A stretch of 18,912 bases of DNA, taken from contig DATJTW010000007.1 of assembly GCA_035502995.1 (NCBI GenBank), positions 1 through 18,912 of the forward strand, in the 5' to 3' direction. The DNA comes from CADEED01 sp035502995 (GTDB taxonomy: Bacteria > Pseudomonadota > Gammaproteobacteria > Steroidobacterales > Steroidobacteraceae). The position numbers were made by a program, and so were the translations under genes. Below the pieces are notes generated by a model. It ran no database searches. It saw only the letters and a list, made by a program, of their open reading frames with translations, and was not told the origin of the DNA. Below are positions 5,896 through 13,520 of this stretch, piece after piece. The first letter of the stretch is position 1. Each line of letters opens with the position of its first letter.

Positions 5896-6537
5896 ATGAA
5901 ACTGCTCATCGTCGACGACCATCCGCTGTTCCGGGACGGGCTCGCTGCGCTGCTGCGCCAGGCGGACGCGGCAGTCACCATCCTGCAGGCGTCGTCGACC
6001 GAAGACGCGCTGAACGTCGTCGACGAGCAGGTCGTCGACGCCGTCTTCATGGACCTGATGATGCCGGGCATGAGCGGTGAAGCCGCGGTACGCGAGTTCG
6101 GGCGCCGGCATCCCGACGTGCCGGTCATCATCCTGTCGAGCTCGGAGAACGCGTCGGACGTGCGCCGCGTGCTGAACGCCGGCGCGTCGGGCTACATCCC
6201 GAAATCCGCGACGGCACAGACGGTGGTCTCGGCGCTGCGGCTGGTGTTGTCGGGCAACGTCTACGTGCCGCCGCTGCTCGTATCCGCGGCGACGAGCGCG
6301 GACCCGCGCGGCCACGACGCGCCGCGCGCGCTCTCGCAGCTCACCGATCGCCAGATCGATGTGCTGCGTTACCTGAAGGATGGTCTGACGAACAAGGAGA
6401 TCTCGGCGAACCTCGGCATCGCCGAGAAAACCGTGAAGGTGCACATCGCCGCGATCTTCCGCACGCTGAACGTGGTCAACCGGACGCAGGCGGCGAAGTT
6501 CCTGCACGATTCGGAACAGCCACGAGGTGGGCAATAG
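5896..6537 (+). CDS. NarL/FixJ-type LuxR-family response regulator
   Basis: A 213-residue two-component response regulator, standard length. The N-terminal receiver domain (1 to about 120) has the acidic pair Asp7-Asp8 (IVDDHPLFRDGL), phospho-acceptor Asp53 (VFMDLMMPG), Ser81 (IILSSSE) and the conserved Lys103 (YIPKSA). A linker leads to the C-terminal LuxR helix-turn-helix (about 147-203) with LTDRQIDVLRYLKDGLTNKEIS and the recognition helix EKTVKVHIAAIFRTL. It presumably activates transcription when phosphorylated. The start gives the family N-terminus MKLLIVDDHP; there is no Shine-Dalgarno, but TAAGAT lies 8 nt upstream (5882-5887), so the mRNA may be leaderless. Its last 62 nt overlap, tail to tail, the 3' end of the hybrid kinase gene on the other strand, its likely partner. 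Confidence 0.95.
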   Translation: MKLLIVDDHPLFRDGLAALLRQADAAVTILQASSTEDALNVVDEQVVDAVFMDLMMPGMSGEAAVREFGRRHPDVPVIILSSSENASDVRRVLNAGASGYIPKSATAQTVVSALRLVLSGNVYVPPLLVSAATSADPRGHDAPRALSQLTDRQIDVLRYLKDGLTNKEISANLGIAEKTVKVHIAAIFRTLNVVNRTQAAKFLHDSEQPRGGQ

Positions 6538-8266
6538 CGCTGCGCAACCGGTGGTTCGGCACCGGCTTGTGCAACAACACCAGTCCGCTTTCCTGCGCCT
6601 CGCGCAGCCGGTCCGGCGCGGTGTCGCCCGTGATCAGCATGCCGGGGATGTCGTCGTCGTTGTACTCGGAGCGCAGCCGCTCGATGACGCGGATGCCGTC
6701 CTCGTGCGCGCGCAGGCGGTAATCGCAGATGATCAGCGCCGGCCGGTCGGGGCAGCTGGCGAGCTTCTCGAGCATGCTCTCGCAGGAGCTCGCCGTGATG
6801 GCACTGAATCCCCAGCCCTCGAGCAGGCTCTTCATCGCGATCTGGATGGCGGCTTCATCGTCGACGACGAGCACGAGGCCGGAGTTGCCGACCGCCGCCT
6901 CTTCGACGTCGGCCGCGCGCGGCGCGGACTCGAGCGGCGCGTCGGAGAACGGCAGCTCGAGCAGGAACACCGAACCATGGCCGGGCCGCGAGCGCAGCGA
7001 CAGCGGATGGCCTAACAAGGTGGTGAGACGGTTCACGATCGCCAGCCCGAGGCCCACTCCCCGCGTCCGGTCGCGCTCCGGATTCCCGACCTGGTAGAAC
7101 TCCTGGAAGATGTGCGCCTGCTCCTCCGGCGGGATGCCGCGCCCGGTGTCCCACACCTGCACGACCAGCGTGCGGCCCCGGCGCCGGCAGCCGACCACGA
7201 TGCGCCCCTCGTCCGTGTACGCGATGGCGTTCGCGACGATGTTGCGGACCACGCGTTCGATCAGCAGCGGATCGCTGAACACGGCGGCGCGGCTCGGCTT
7301 CAGCCGCAGCTCTAGCCGCTTCGCGGCGGCCTCGGCGGCGAAGTCGCGGCAGATGCGCTCGAGCAGCGGCTGGATCGCGAACGTCTGCACGTTGACCTCG
7401 ACGACGCCGGCATCGAGACGCGAGATGTCGAGCAGGCCGTTGAACAGCCCACCCATTGCCTGCACCGAGCTGTCAACGTGGTCGAGCATGCGGCTCGCTT
7501 CGCCATCGGTGACGCGCGGGCGCAGCGCCGCGACGAACAGCGACAACGCGTGCACGGGCTGGCGCAGGTCGTGGCTCGCAGCTGCGAGGAAGCGCGACTT
7601 CGCCATGCTCGCCTCCTCGGCCACGCCCTTCTCCTGGCGCAGCCGCGCGATCAGTTCCTCGTTCGCGAACCGCAGCCGCACCGACTCGCTGAACTGCGCG
7701 CCGTAGCGGCGCGCCTGGTCGGTGATGGCGAACAGCCAGCCGAGGATGATCAACGCGAGCACGACGTGCAGCCAGTCGCGCTGCGCGAACATCCACACGG
7801 TCGGGAACAGCAGCATCGGCAGGATCGAGCAGAAGATCGCCGGCCGCAGCGGGCCGAACGCGGTGATCGCGCCGCTGGCGACGGCGCACAGGAACAGCAT
7901 CACCAGCAGCTGCATCGCGAAGTGGGTCGGCGACAGCAGGAACAGCGAGAAGATGCCGAGACCCACGCTCGCCACCACGACACCGAGCGTGAAGCGCCGC
8001 GCCCAGACGCGCCATTCGTGGTCGGGCGGGCGCTGCTGCCGGTACGTCTTGATCAGCAGCAGCCGCGCCAGGATCTGCGCGAACATGAACACCGTGAACG
8101 TCACCGCGAGCGCGATGCTGACGGCCCCGACGCCCGCGAGGATCGTCGCGACCAGCGCCGCGGCGATGGCGGTGGCGGTCATGCCGGGTGCGGTGTTGGC
8201 GTAGGCGGAGCGCACCTGTTCCGCGCCGATGCGGTTTTCCAGGTCGATGTCGTTGCTGGCCGGCAT
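6476..8266 (-). CDS. Hybrid sensor histidine kinase with C-terminal receiver domain
   Basis: A 596-residue membrane histidine kinase. The N-terminus (MPASNDIDLENRIGAEQVR) is cytoplasmic and followed by about six transmembrane segments between residues 29 and 180, with no sizeable periplasmic sensor domain, so the signal is probably sensed in the membrane. A short coiled linker leads to the HisKA H-box AASHDLRQPVHALSLF (His232), then HATPase motifs: N-box NIVANAIAY (about 342), G1 DTGRGIPPE (Asp373), G2 GVGLGLAIV (403-411). The C-terminal receiver has VVDDE (469-471), phospho-acceptor Asp515 (IICDYRLR) and Lys567 (LHKPV). The start at 8266 fits the family N-terminus; the frame stays open upstream but overlaps the divergent exporter start. 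The stop lies inside the antisense response-regulator gene. It probably forms a phosphorelay with that regulator; the signal is unknown. Confidence 0.93.
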   Translation of the reverse strand: MPASNDIDLENRIGAEQVRSAYANTAPGMTATAIAAALVATILAGVGAVSIALAVTFTVFMFAQILARLLLIKTYRQQRPPDHEWRVWARRFTLGVVVASVGLGIFSLFLLSPTHFAMQLLVMLFLCAVASGAITAFGPLRPAIFCSILPMLLFPTVWMFAQRDWLHVVLALIILGWLFAITDQARRYGAQFSESVRLRFANEELIARLRQEKGVAEEASMAKSRFLAAASHDLRQPVHALSLFVAALRPRVTDGEASRMLDHVDSSVQAMGGLFNGLLDISRLDAGVVEVNVQTFAIQPLLERICRDFAAEAAAKRLELRLKPSRAAVFSDPLLIERVVRNIVANAIAYTDEGRIVVGCRRRGRTLVVQVWDTGRGIPPEEQAHIFQEFYQVGNPERDRTRGVGLGLAIVNRLTTLLGHPLSLRSRPGHGSVFLLELPFSDAPLESAPRAADVEEAAVGNSGLVLVVDDEAAIQIAMKSLLEGWGFSAITASSCESMLEKLASCPDRPALIICDYRLRAHEDGIRVIERLRSEYNDDDIPGMLITGDTAPDRLREAQESGLVLLHKPVPNHRLRSAIAHLVAVPNRAGTSPPASG

Positions 8267-8329
8267 TCGGGACGAGGCTAACACGCCGGCCGTCTTGCAG
8301 GCGCGAGGCGGAGCTGGTCTAGTCATGCC

Positions 8330-8962
8330 ATGACGTTCTGGCACGGCTTCGCGGTATTGACGGTGGTGCACCTGCTGGCGGCGGCATCGCCGGGACCGGA
8401 CTTCGCATACGTGACGCGGCAGTCGCTGGTGCACGGCCGGCGCGCCGGTTTGTTAGCCTCGCTCGGCATCGCGCTCGGGCTGTCGATCCACATCGTGTAT
8501 TCGGCGGCGGGACTGGCCGCGGTGATCGCACACTCGGCGCAGTGGATGACGGCGATCAAGCTCGTGGGCGGCGTGTACCTGCTGTATCTCGGGTACCAGG
8601 GCCTGCGCTCCGGCGTCGGCGCGCGCGGCGCGGCGCCGGCTGCCGCGGCGGCGCTGCCCGCGTCCGCGTGGCGGCAGGTCGGCGGCGGGTTCCTGTGCAA
8701 CGCGCTGAACCCCAAGGCGCCTATCTACTTCCTCGCGCTGTTCACCGTGGTGCTGTCGCCGGACCTGCCGGTGCCGACGCTGGTGGCGTACGGCGCGTGG
8801 ATCATGGTGCTGCAGTGGCTGTGGTTCTCGCTCGTCGCGCTGGTGTTCGCGCATCCGCGCGTGCGCGACCGGCTGACCGCGGCGGGACACTGGATCGACC
8901 GCGCGTTCGGCGTGGCGATGGTGGCGCTGGGGCTGCGAGTGCTGGCGACCGCGAGGAGTTAG
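8330..8962 (+). CDS. LysE/RhtB-family amino-acid exporter
   Basis: A 210-residue inner-membrane protein of the LysE/RhtB superfamily, which exports amino acids or related small metabolites by proton antiport. The family signature SPGPDFAYVTRQSLVHGRRAG (about 20-40, kept here as separate motifs SPGPDF and GRRAGL) follows the first hydrophobic helix. Further membrane helices lie at about 41-66, 72-90 (KLVGGVYLLYLGYQGLR), 125-143 (NPKAPIYFLALF) and 150-172, with a last one near the C-terminus (GVAMVALGLRVL). The N-P-K motif before helix 4 is conserved in the family. The ATG has no close Shine-Dalgarno. TTGCAG (8295-8300), 17 nt and TCTAGT (8318-8323) form a modest promoter placing transcription near the ATG. 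The gene diverges from the kinase (63-bp gap) and its stop overlaps the convergent serS stop. Confidence 0.92.
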   Translation: MTFWHGFAVLTVVHLLAAASPGPDFAYVTRQSLVHGRRAGLLASLGIALGLSIHIVYSAAGLAAVIAHSAQWMTAIKLVGGVYLLYLGYQGLRSGVGARGAAPAAAAALPASAWRQVGGGFLCNALNPKAPIYFLALFTVVLSPDLPVPTLVAYGAWIMVLQWLWFSLVALVFAHPRVRDRLTAAGHWIDRAFGVAMVALGLRVLATARS

Positions 8963-10230
8963 ATCTTCTCCGCGCCGCCGAGATAAGGCCGCAGCACCGC
9001 CGGCACCGTTATGCTGCCATCCGCGTTCTGGTAGTTCTCGAGCACGGCGACCAGCGCACGACCCACGGCCACGCCCGAACCGTTCAGCGTATGCAGCGGC
9101 TCCGGCTTGCCGGTCTCGGGATTGCGCCAGCGCGCCTGCATGCGCCGCGCCTGGAACGCCTCGCAGTTGCTGCACGAGGAGATCTCGCGGTACTTGTCCT
9201 GCCCCGGCAGCCAGACCTCGATGTCGTATGTCTTGGCGCTGCCGAAGCCGATGTCGCCGGCGCACAGCGCGACGACGCGATACGGCAACTCCAGCTTCTG
9301 CAGCACCTTCTCCGCGCTGGCGGTCAGGTCCTCGAGGGCCGCGTACGAATCCTGCGGGCGGACGACGTGCACCAGCTCCACCTTCTCGAACTGGTGCTGG
9401 CGGATGAGGCCCTTCGTATCCTTGCCGGCCGCGCCGGCCTCCGAACGGAAGCACGGCGTGTGGGCGACGAACTTCATCGGCAGGTTCTTCGGGTCGACGA
9501 TCTGGTCGCGCACCAGATTCGTCACCGGCACTTCCGCCGTCGGAATCAGGTAGTGGCCCTGCTCGCTCTGCACGCGGAACAGATCCGCCTCGAACTTCGG
9601 CAACTGGCCGGTGCCCTGCAACGCCGTGCCGAGCACGAGATACGGAACGTACAGCTCGGTGTAGCCGTGCTCGCGCGTGTGCAGGTCGAGCATGAACTGC
9701 GCCAGCGCCCGGTGCAGCCGCGCGACGCCGCCCTTCATCACCGAGAACCGCGCGCCGGAAATCTTCGCGGCGGATTCGAAATCGATGCCACCCAGCTTCT
9801 CGCCGAGCGCGACGTGATCCTGCGGCGCGAAGTCGAACTTGCGCGGTTCGCCCCAGCGACGCACTTCCCGGTTCGCCGATTCGTCGCGGCCCTCGGGTAC
9901 GGAATCGTGCAACAGGTTCGGGATGCCGAGCAGCAGGTCGTCGAGCTCGGCCTGGACGTTCGCGATGGCGATGTCGCTCGCGGCGAGCTGGCTGGTCAGC
10001 TCCTCCGCGCGCTTCAGCAACGCGCCCGCGTCCTCGCCCTTCCCCTTCGCCATGCCGACCGCCTTCGCGTTCGCATTGCGTTCCGCGCGCACGCGATCCG
10101 ACTCGATCTGCGCGGCCTTGCGGCGCTCCTCGAGGGAATTGAACGCGGCGACGTCGAGCGTGAAGCCGCGACGCGCGAGATTGGCGGCGACGCCGGCGGC
10201 GTCGGCACGGAGCTGTTTCGAATCGAGCAC
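8959..10230 (-). CDS. serS: Seryl-tRNA synthetase
   Basis: Class II aminoacyl-tRNA synthetase charging tRNA-Ser (and tRNA-Sec where present) with serine; 423 residues, normal length. The N-terminal long coiled-coil arm that grips the variable arm of tRNA-Ser spans about 30-103. The catalytic domain carries motif 1 near LVLGTALQGTGQLP, the serine-contacting TAE (231-233), motif 2 FRSEAG (Arg262, Glu264) with QHQFEKVE, and motif 3 GSGVAVGR (384-391). The start is GTG, not ATG, and is well supported by AGAGGA immediately upstream on the minus strand (complement of 10235-10240) and by the canonical beginning VLDSKQLR. It is the last gene of the ftsK-serS cluster, 10 nt after the CPBP-like gene. 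Its TAA stop overlaps the exporter stop. Confidence 0.98.
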   Translation of the reverse strand: MLDSKQLRADAAGVAANLARRGFTLDVAAFNSLEERRKAAQIESDRVRAERNANAKAVGMAKGKGEDAGALLKRAEELTSQLAASDIAIANVQAELDDLLLGIPNLLHDSVPEGRDESANREVRRWGEPRKFDFAPQDHVALGEKLGGIDFESAAKISGARFSVMKGGVARLHRALAQFMLDLHTREHGYTELYVPYLVLGTALQGTGQLPKFEADLFRVQSEQGHYLIPTAEVPVTNLVRDQIVDPKNLPMKFVAHTPCFRSEAGAAGKDTKGLIRQHQFEKVELVHVVRPQDSYAALEDLTASAEKVLQKLELPYRVVALCAGDIGFGSAKTYDIEVWLPGQDKYREISSCSNCEAFQARRMQARWRNPETGKPEPLHTLNGSGVAVGRALVAVLENYQNADGSITVPAVLRPYLGGAEKI

Positions 10231-10240
10231 GGAATCCTCT

Positions 10241-10741
10241 TCAGTGTGTGGCGATGAACTGCAGCAACAGGGCCGACGAGTTCACCAGGGCGTGCGGCAC
10301 GGCCGCCGCGCCGAGCGCATGTTTGACTGAAACCGGCCGCCACGCAAGGTAGCCGCGCGAAAACACGTAGAAGCTCCACACTGTGCCGAAGAACCACAGC
10401 GGATAGAACGACGCATGCAGCGCGCCCCAGAGCAGCGCCGACGCGATGGCGATGGCCTCGCGGTGTTTCGTCAGCCGGCCGATCAGCTGGATGACGAGCG
10501 CGAGCACCAGCGTCTCGATGATCGGCGCGGCGAGCAACGCGATCCACAATTGGCGCTGCGCGACGTCGCGCATCGGCTTGCGGATCGCCTCGACGTCCGC
10601 ACCCGCGCCGGCGAACGCCGCATACGCCAGCGCCGCCAGCAGGATCGACGGGATCAACGCCAGCGGCCAGGCGATCAGGCAGTAGTCGACGAACGAGCCG
10701 CGCTCGGCGGCGAACCACCAGCGCCGGCGCGGCGGCGTCAT
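10241..10741 (-). CDS. CPBP/ABI-like intramembrane protease-family protein (degenerate motif 1)
   Basis: A 166-residue polytopic membrane protein with hydrophobic segments at about 20-44, 66-88, 96-112, 114-130 and 145-163. The likely family is CPBP (Rce1-like, also called ABI). Motif 2 is WGALH (105-109) and motif 3 is HALVN (150-154), both close to FxxxH and HxxxN/B. Motif 1 normally reads EExxxR; here it is ETLVLAL (Glu76), with one Glu and no Arg, so proteolytic activity is doubtful. The start ATG overlaps the crcB stop as ATGA, indicating coupled translation. The frame continues open upstream, but that is the shadow of crcB. It lies 10 nt before serS. Without a search the family call is moderate; it could be another small helical membrane protein. 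Confidence 0.6.
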   Translation of the reverse strand: MTPPRRRWWFAAERGSFVDYCLIAWPLALIPSILLAALAYAAFAGAGADVEAIRKPMRDVAQRQLWIALLAAPIIETLVLALVIQLIGRLTKHREAIAIASALLWGALHASFYPLWFFGTVWSFYVFSRGYLAWRPVSVKHALGAAAVPHALVNSSALLLQFIATH

Positions 10742-11109
10742 CCGTTGACGAACAGCGCCGTCGCGACCAGCCGTCCCGCCCAGGCGGCCGCGAAGCAGCC
10801 GACGATCGTGATCAGCAGATAGGCAATGCCCGTCGGCGAGAAGCCGAGCAACGTCGACTCCAGCGCGAACGCGGAGTACGTCGTGAAGCCACCGAGCACG
10901 CCGGTCATCAGGAACAGCCGCAGCGCATCGCCGCCGTCGGCGCGGGCGACTATCCATATATATATGAGTCCGATCGCGAAGCTGCCGAGCAGATTTACCG
11001 TAATCGTGGGCACGGGAAATCCGCCCGGCACCGAGGGCCAGAGCCGCCACACGCCGTAACGCGCCACGCTGCCCAGTGCGCCGCCGATCGCCACCCACAA
11101 CCAGTTCAT
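10738..11109 (-). CDS. crcB: Fluoride channel/exporter CrcB (Fluc)
   Basis: A 123-residue, four-helix membrane protein of the Fluc/CrcB family, which forms dual-topology dimers that export fluoride. Signatures visible are GGALGSVARYGVWR (about 9-22), TITVNLLGSFAIGL (about 36-49; the conserved Asn), and TGVLGGFTTYSAFALE (about 69-84), the helix-3 phenylalanine/serine region that lines the fluoride path. Its ATG overlaps the rarA stop and its stop overlaps the next gene start, each as ATGA. No fluoride riboswitch was recognised nearby, so it is probably expressed with the operon rather than fluoride-induced. The codon run CTC ATA TAT ATA TGG ATA in helix 2 is unusually AT-rich for this genome. 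Confidence 0.95.
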   Translation of the reverse strand: MNWLWVAIGGALGSVARYGVWRLWPSVPGGFPVPTITVNLLGSFAIGLIYIWIVARADGGDALRLFLMTGVLGGFTTYSAFALESTLLGFSPTGIAYLLITIVGCFAAAWAGRLVATALFVNG

Positions 11110-12482
11110 GATTCCTCTCCCTTGTCGCGCGGCTGTTGTCCATCACCTGCGCGCAGTCTGGCGAGGGCCTCGCCGATCTTGATCTCGAGCCCGCGCGACA
11201 CGGGCCGGTAGTAGCGCCGGTCCGGCAGACCCTCGGGTAGATAGCGCTCGCCCTTCGCGTAGCCGCCGGGCTCGTCGTGCGCGTAGCGATATCCCTTGCC
11301 GTAATCCAGCTGCTTCATGAGCTTGGTCGGCGCATTGCGCAGGTGCAGCGGCACATCCAGCGTGCCGAATTCCTCGACATCCGCGCGCGCCTCGTTGTAC
11401 GCCATGTAAACGGCGTTGCTCTTCGGCGCGACGGCCAGATACACGACAGCGTTCGCCAGCGCGAGTTCGCCTTCGGGCGAGCCGAGCCGCTCGTAGGTGG
11501 CCCAGGCGTCGAGCGCCAGCTGCTGGCCGCGCGGATCGGCCAGGCCGATGTCCTCGATCGCCATGCGCACGATGCGGCGCGCGAGGTAGTGAGGATCGCA
11601 GCCGCCGTCGAGCATGCGCACGAACCAGTACAGCGCGCCATCCGGATCCGTCCCGCGCACCGACTTGTGCAGCGCCGAGATCTGGTCGTAGAACTGCTCG
11701 CCGCCCTTGTCGAAGCGGCGGCGGCCGCCGGTGGCGACCTCGCGCACCTGCTCGAGGGTGATCGTCGCGCGGCCGTCCCGCTCGGTGGCGAGGTCCGCCG
11801 CGATCTCGAGCATGCCGAGCGCGCGCCGGCCATCGCCGTCACCGCCATGCGCCAGTGCGATCAGCGCTTCGTCGTCGATGAGCAGGTTGCGTTTGCCGAG
11901 CCCGCGCTCCGGATCCTCGAGCGCCCGGCGCAGCATCTTCACGATGTCGGCGACCGTCAGCGAGCGCAGCACGTACACGCGCGCTCGCGACAGCAACGCG
12001 CTGATGACCTCGAAAGACGGGTTCTCGGTGGTCGCGCCGATGAACGTCAGCGTGCCGTCCTCGACGTACGGCAGGAACGTGTCCTGCTGCGACTTGTTGA
12101 AGCGGTGCACCTCGTCGAGGAACAGCACCGTGCGCCGGCCGCGTTCGGCGCGCACGGTGCGCGCCCTGTCCACGGCGTCGCGGATGTCCTTTACGCCGGC
12201 CTGAACGGCGGACAGTTGCATGAACTCCGCGTCGGCGCGCTGCGCGATCAAACGCGCCAGCGTCGTCTTGCCGGTGCCAGGCGGGCCCCAGAGGATCAGC
12301 GAATGCAGCTGTCCGCGTTCGAGCGCGGTGCGCAGCGGCTTGCCGGCGCCGATCACCTGCTCCTGCCCGACATAGTCGTCGAGCGTGCGCGGCCGCATGC
12401 GGTCGGCGAGCGGCCGCAGGCCGTCATCGGCGGGGATCTCCTTCAGGAAATCGGACTGACTTGTGCCGGCGCGGGAAGGCAT
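11106..12482 (-). CDS. rarA: Replication-associated recombination protein A (RarA/MgsA), AAA+ ATPase
   Basis: A 458-residue AAA+ ATPase of the clamp-loader clade that acts at stalled replication forks; usual length for RarA. Motifs: N-terminal LADRMRPRTLDDYVGQEQVIG (split here as LADRMRP and DYVGQEQ, about 25-44), Walker A GPPGTGKT (66-73), Walker B VLFLDE (119-124), sensor 1 GATTENPSFEV (149-159), and the arginine-finger region SALLSRARVY following it. The C-terminal half holds the tetramerisation domain with LHKSVRGTDPDGALYWFVRML and the family phrase LYMAYNEAR-like VYMAYNEAR. The start is the ATG at 12482, 9 nt after the VanZ-like stop. No Shine-Dalgarno is apparent, so coupling is probable. 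In gammaproteobacteria the lolA-rarA-crcB-serS order is a known conserved arrangement. Confidence 0.97.
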   Translation of the reverse strand: MPSRAGTSQSDFLKEIPADDGLRPLADRMRPRTLDDYVGQEQVIGAGKPLRTALERGQLHSLILWGPPGTGKTTLARLIAQRADAEFMQLSAVQAGVKDIRDAVDRARTVRAERGRRTVLFLDEVHRFNKSQQDTFLPYVEDGTLTFIGATTENPSFEVISALLSRARVYVLRSLTVADIVKMLRRALEDPERGLGKRNLLIDDEALIALAHGGDGDGRRALGMLEIAADLATERDGRATITLEQVREVATGGRRRFDKGGEQFYDQISALHKSVRGTDPDGALYWFVRMLDGGCDPHYLARRIVRMAIEDIGLADPRGQQLALDAWATYERLGSPEGELALANAVVYLAVAPKSNAVYMAYNEARADVEEFGTLDVPLHLRNAPTKLMKQLDYGKGYRYAHDEPGGYAKGERYLPEGLPDRRYYRPVSRGLEIKIGEALARLRAGDGQQPRDKGEES

Positions 12483-12491
12483 GGCGGGTAG

Positions 12492-12881
12492 CTAGGCCGC
12501 GTCGCCGCGCAGCCGGCCGAGCACCCACGCTGGCAACTCCGGCCAGCGCGACAGCCCGAACCAGGACACGACCAGGCCGGCGACGCCACCGCAGAAATTC
12601 GCGAGCTCGTCGCGATAGTCGGCTTGACGACCTTCGTGCATCAGGCCCTGGGCGATCTCGATGCCGACACCGAGCGCGACCAGCGCCAGCAGGATCTTCC
12701 ACCAGCCGCGGCGCGGCACCAGGCCGGCGAACCACGCCGCCATCGCGAAGTGCGCGATGAAGTGCTCTGCCTTGTCGCTGAGCGGCGTGCTCGGCACGTC
12801 CTTGCCCGGGATCAGGCAGACGAACAGCACCAGGCCCACGAGCACGAAGCCCAGGATCCACCAGAGCCGGTTCAGATTCAT
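12492..12881 (-). CDS. VanZ-like family membrane protein
   Basis: A 129-residue predicted inner-membrane protein of the VanZ-like family. It has four hydrophobic stretches: WWILGFVLVGLVLFVCLIPG (about 7-26), HFAMAAWFAGLVP (about 44-56), WKILLALVALGVGIEIAQG (about 61-79) and FCGGVAGLVVSWFGL (about 96-110). The family phrase DKAEHFIAHF (36-45) followed by GxxIEIAQG and a polar DYRDELAN segment is typical. Family members include the teicoplanin-resistance protein VanZ, but most are uncharacterised, and nothing here suggests a resistance role. Its ATG overlaps the lolA stop as ATGA and its TAG is 9 nt from the rarA start. Confidence 0.85.
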   Translation of the reverse strand: MNLNRLWWILGFVLVGLVLFVCLIPGKDVPSTPLSDKAEHFIAHFAMAAWFAGLVPRRGWWKILLALVALGVGIEIAQGLMHEGRQADYRDELANFCGGVAGLVVSWFGLSRWPELPAWVLGRLRGDAA

Positions 12882-13519
12882 GGCGCCGGCGTGCCGATCA
12901 GGTCGGCGCCGGCCGGCGGCGTGAACCGCACCTCGGTATCGGCGACCGCGACGTTGCGCTCGCTGGTCCGGAAGTCGAGACGCACCGTCTGACCGAGCTT
13001 GTCCTTGAGCACCATGCGCTTCAGTTCACCGCGCGTGAAGCCGAGCTGCGCCTCGCGGAAATCCGCGTCGCCCTGCTTCGGCACCACCTTCACGAAGTCG
13101 AGTCCATCGCGTTTTCCGGCGGGCGTGACCGTGAACAGGGTGCGCACGTCGCCGGCACCGGACAGCAGGCTCGCGGGCGTGGCGGTCAACACGTTGGCCG
13201 GCTTGACCGACACCTGCTCGAGGTCGCGGTCGTAGAACCACAGGTTCTTGCCGTCCGCGATCATCAGCTGCGCGGACGGATTGCCCTGCGGCGTCAGCTC
13301 CCAGCGAAATTTTCCGGGGCGCACGATGACCAGCTTCCCCTCGGCGTTCTGCACCGTCTCGCCCTTGCCGTCGGTGACGGTCTGCGAGAACTCGGCGCGC
13401 AACGTCTTCATCTGGCCGAGGAAATCGTCGAGCGGCGTCGCGGCAGGGGCCGCCGCGAACGAGCCGGTGGCCGGCAACAGCAGCAACGAGGCGAGCAGCG
13501 AACGCAGTAGTTTGCCCAT
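12878..13519 (-). CDS. lolA: Outer-membrane lipoprotein carrier protein LolA
   Basis: Periplasmic chaperone that accepts lipoproteins from LolCDE and hands them to LolB. The 213-residue product starts with a Sec signal peptide (MGKLLRSLLASLLLLPATGSFAA) cleaved near residue 23, giving a mature protein of usual size. Family features include LDDFLGQMKTLRAEFSQTV, the RPGKFRWE strand near residue 70, LMIADGKNLWFYDRDLEQV and the C-terminal NVAVADTEVRFTPPAGADLIG. Start: the frame is open upstream, but the ATG at 13519 is the one that gives the signal peptide, and it lies one base after the ftsK TGA (TGAcATG). The stop overlaps the VanZ-like start. The ftsK-lolA-rarA order is a familiar gammaproteobacterial arrangement. 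Confidence 0.96.
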   Translation of the reverse strand: MGKLLRSLLASLLLLPATGSFAAAPAATPLDDFLGQMKTLRAEFSQTVTDGKGETVQNAEGKLVIVRPGKFRWELTPQGNPSAQLMIADGKNLWFYDRDLEQVSVKPANVLTATPASLLSGAGDVRTLFTVTPAGKRDGLDFVKVVPKQGDADFREAQLGFTRGELKRMVLKDKLGQTVRLDFRTSERNVAVADTEVRFTPPAGADLIGTPAP

Positions 13520-13520
13520 G

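Noticed and set aside
7010..8458. GCCTAAC / GTTAGGC words resembling integron attC core sites
   Set aside because: They match the 7-bp core by themselves, but no properly spaced partner core or imperfect inverted repeat surrounds them, and no integrase is present.
11000..11200. Fluoride riboswitch for crcB
   Set aside because: crcB starts inside the rarA stop codon, leaving no leader; no riboswitch-like structure was seen.
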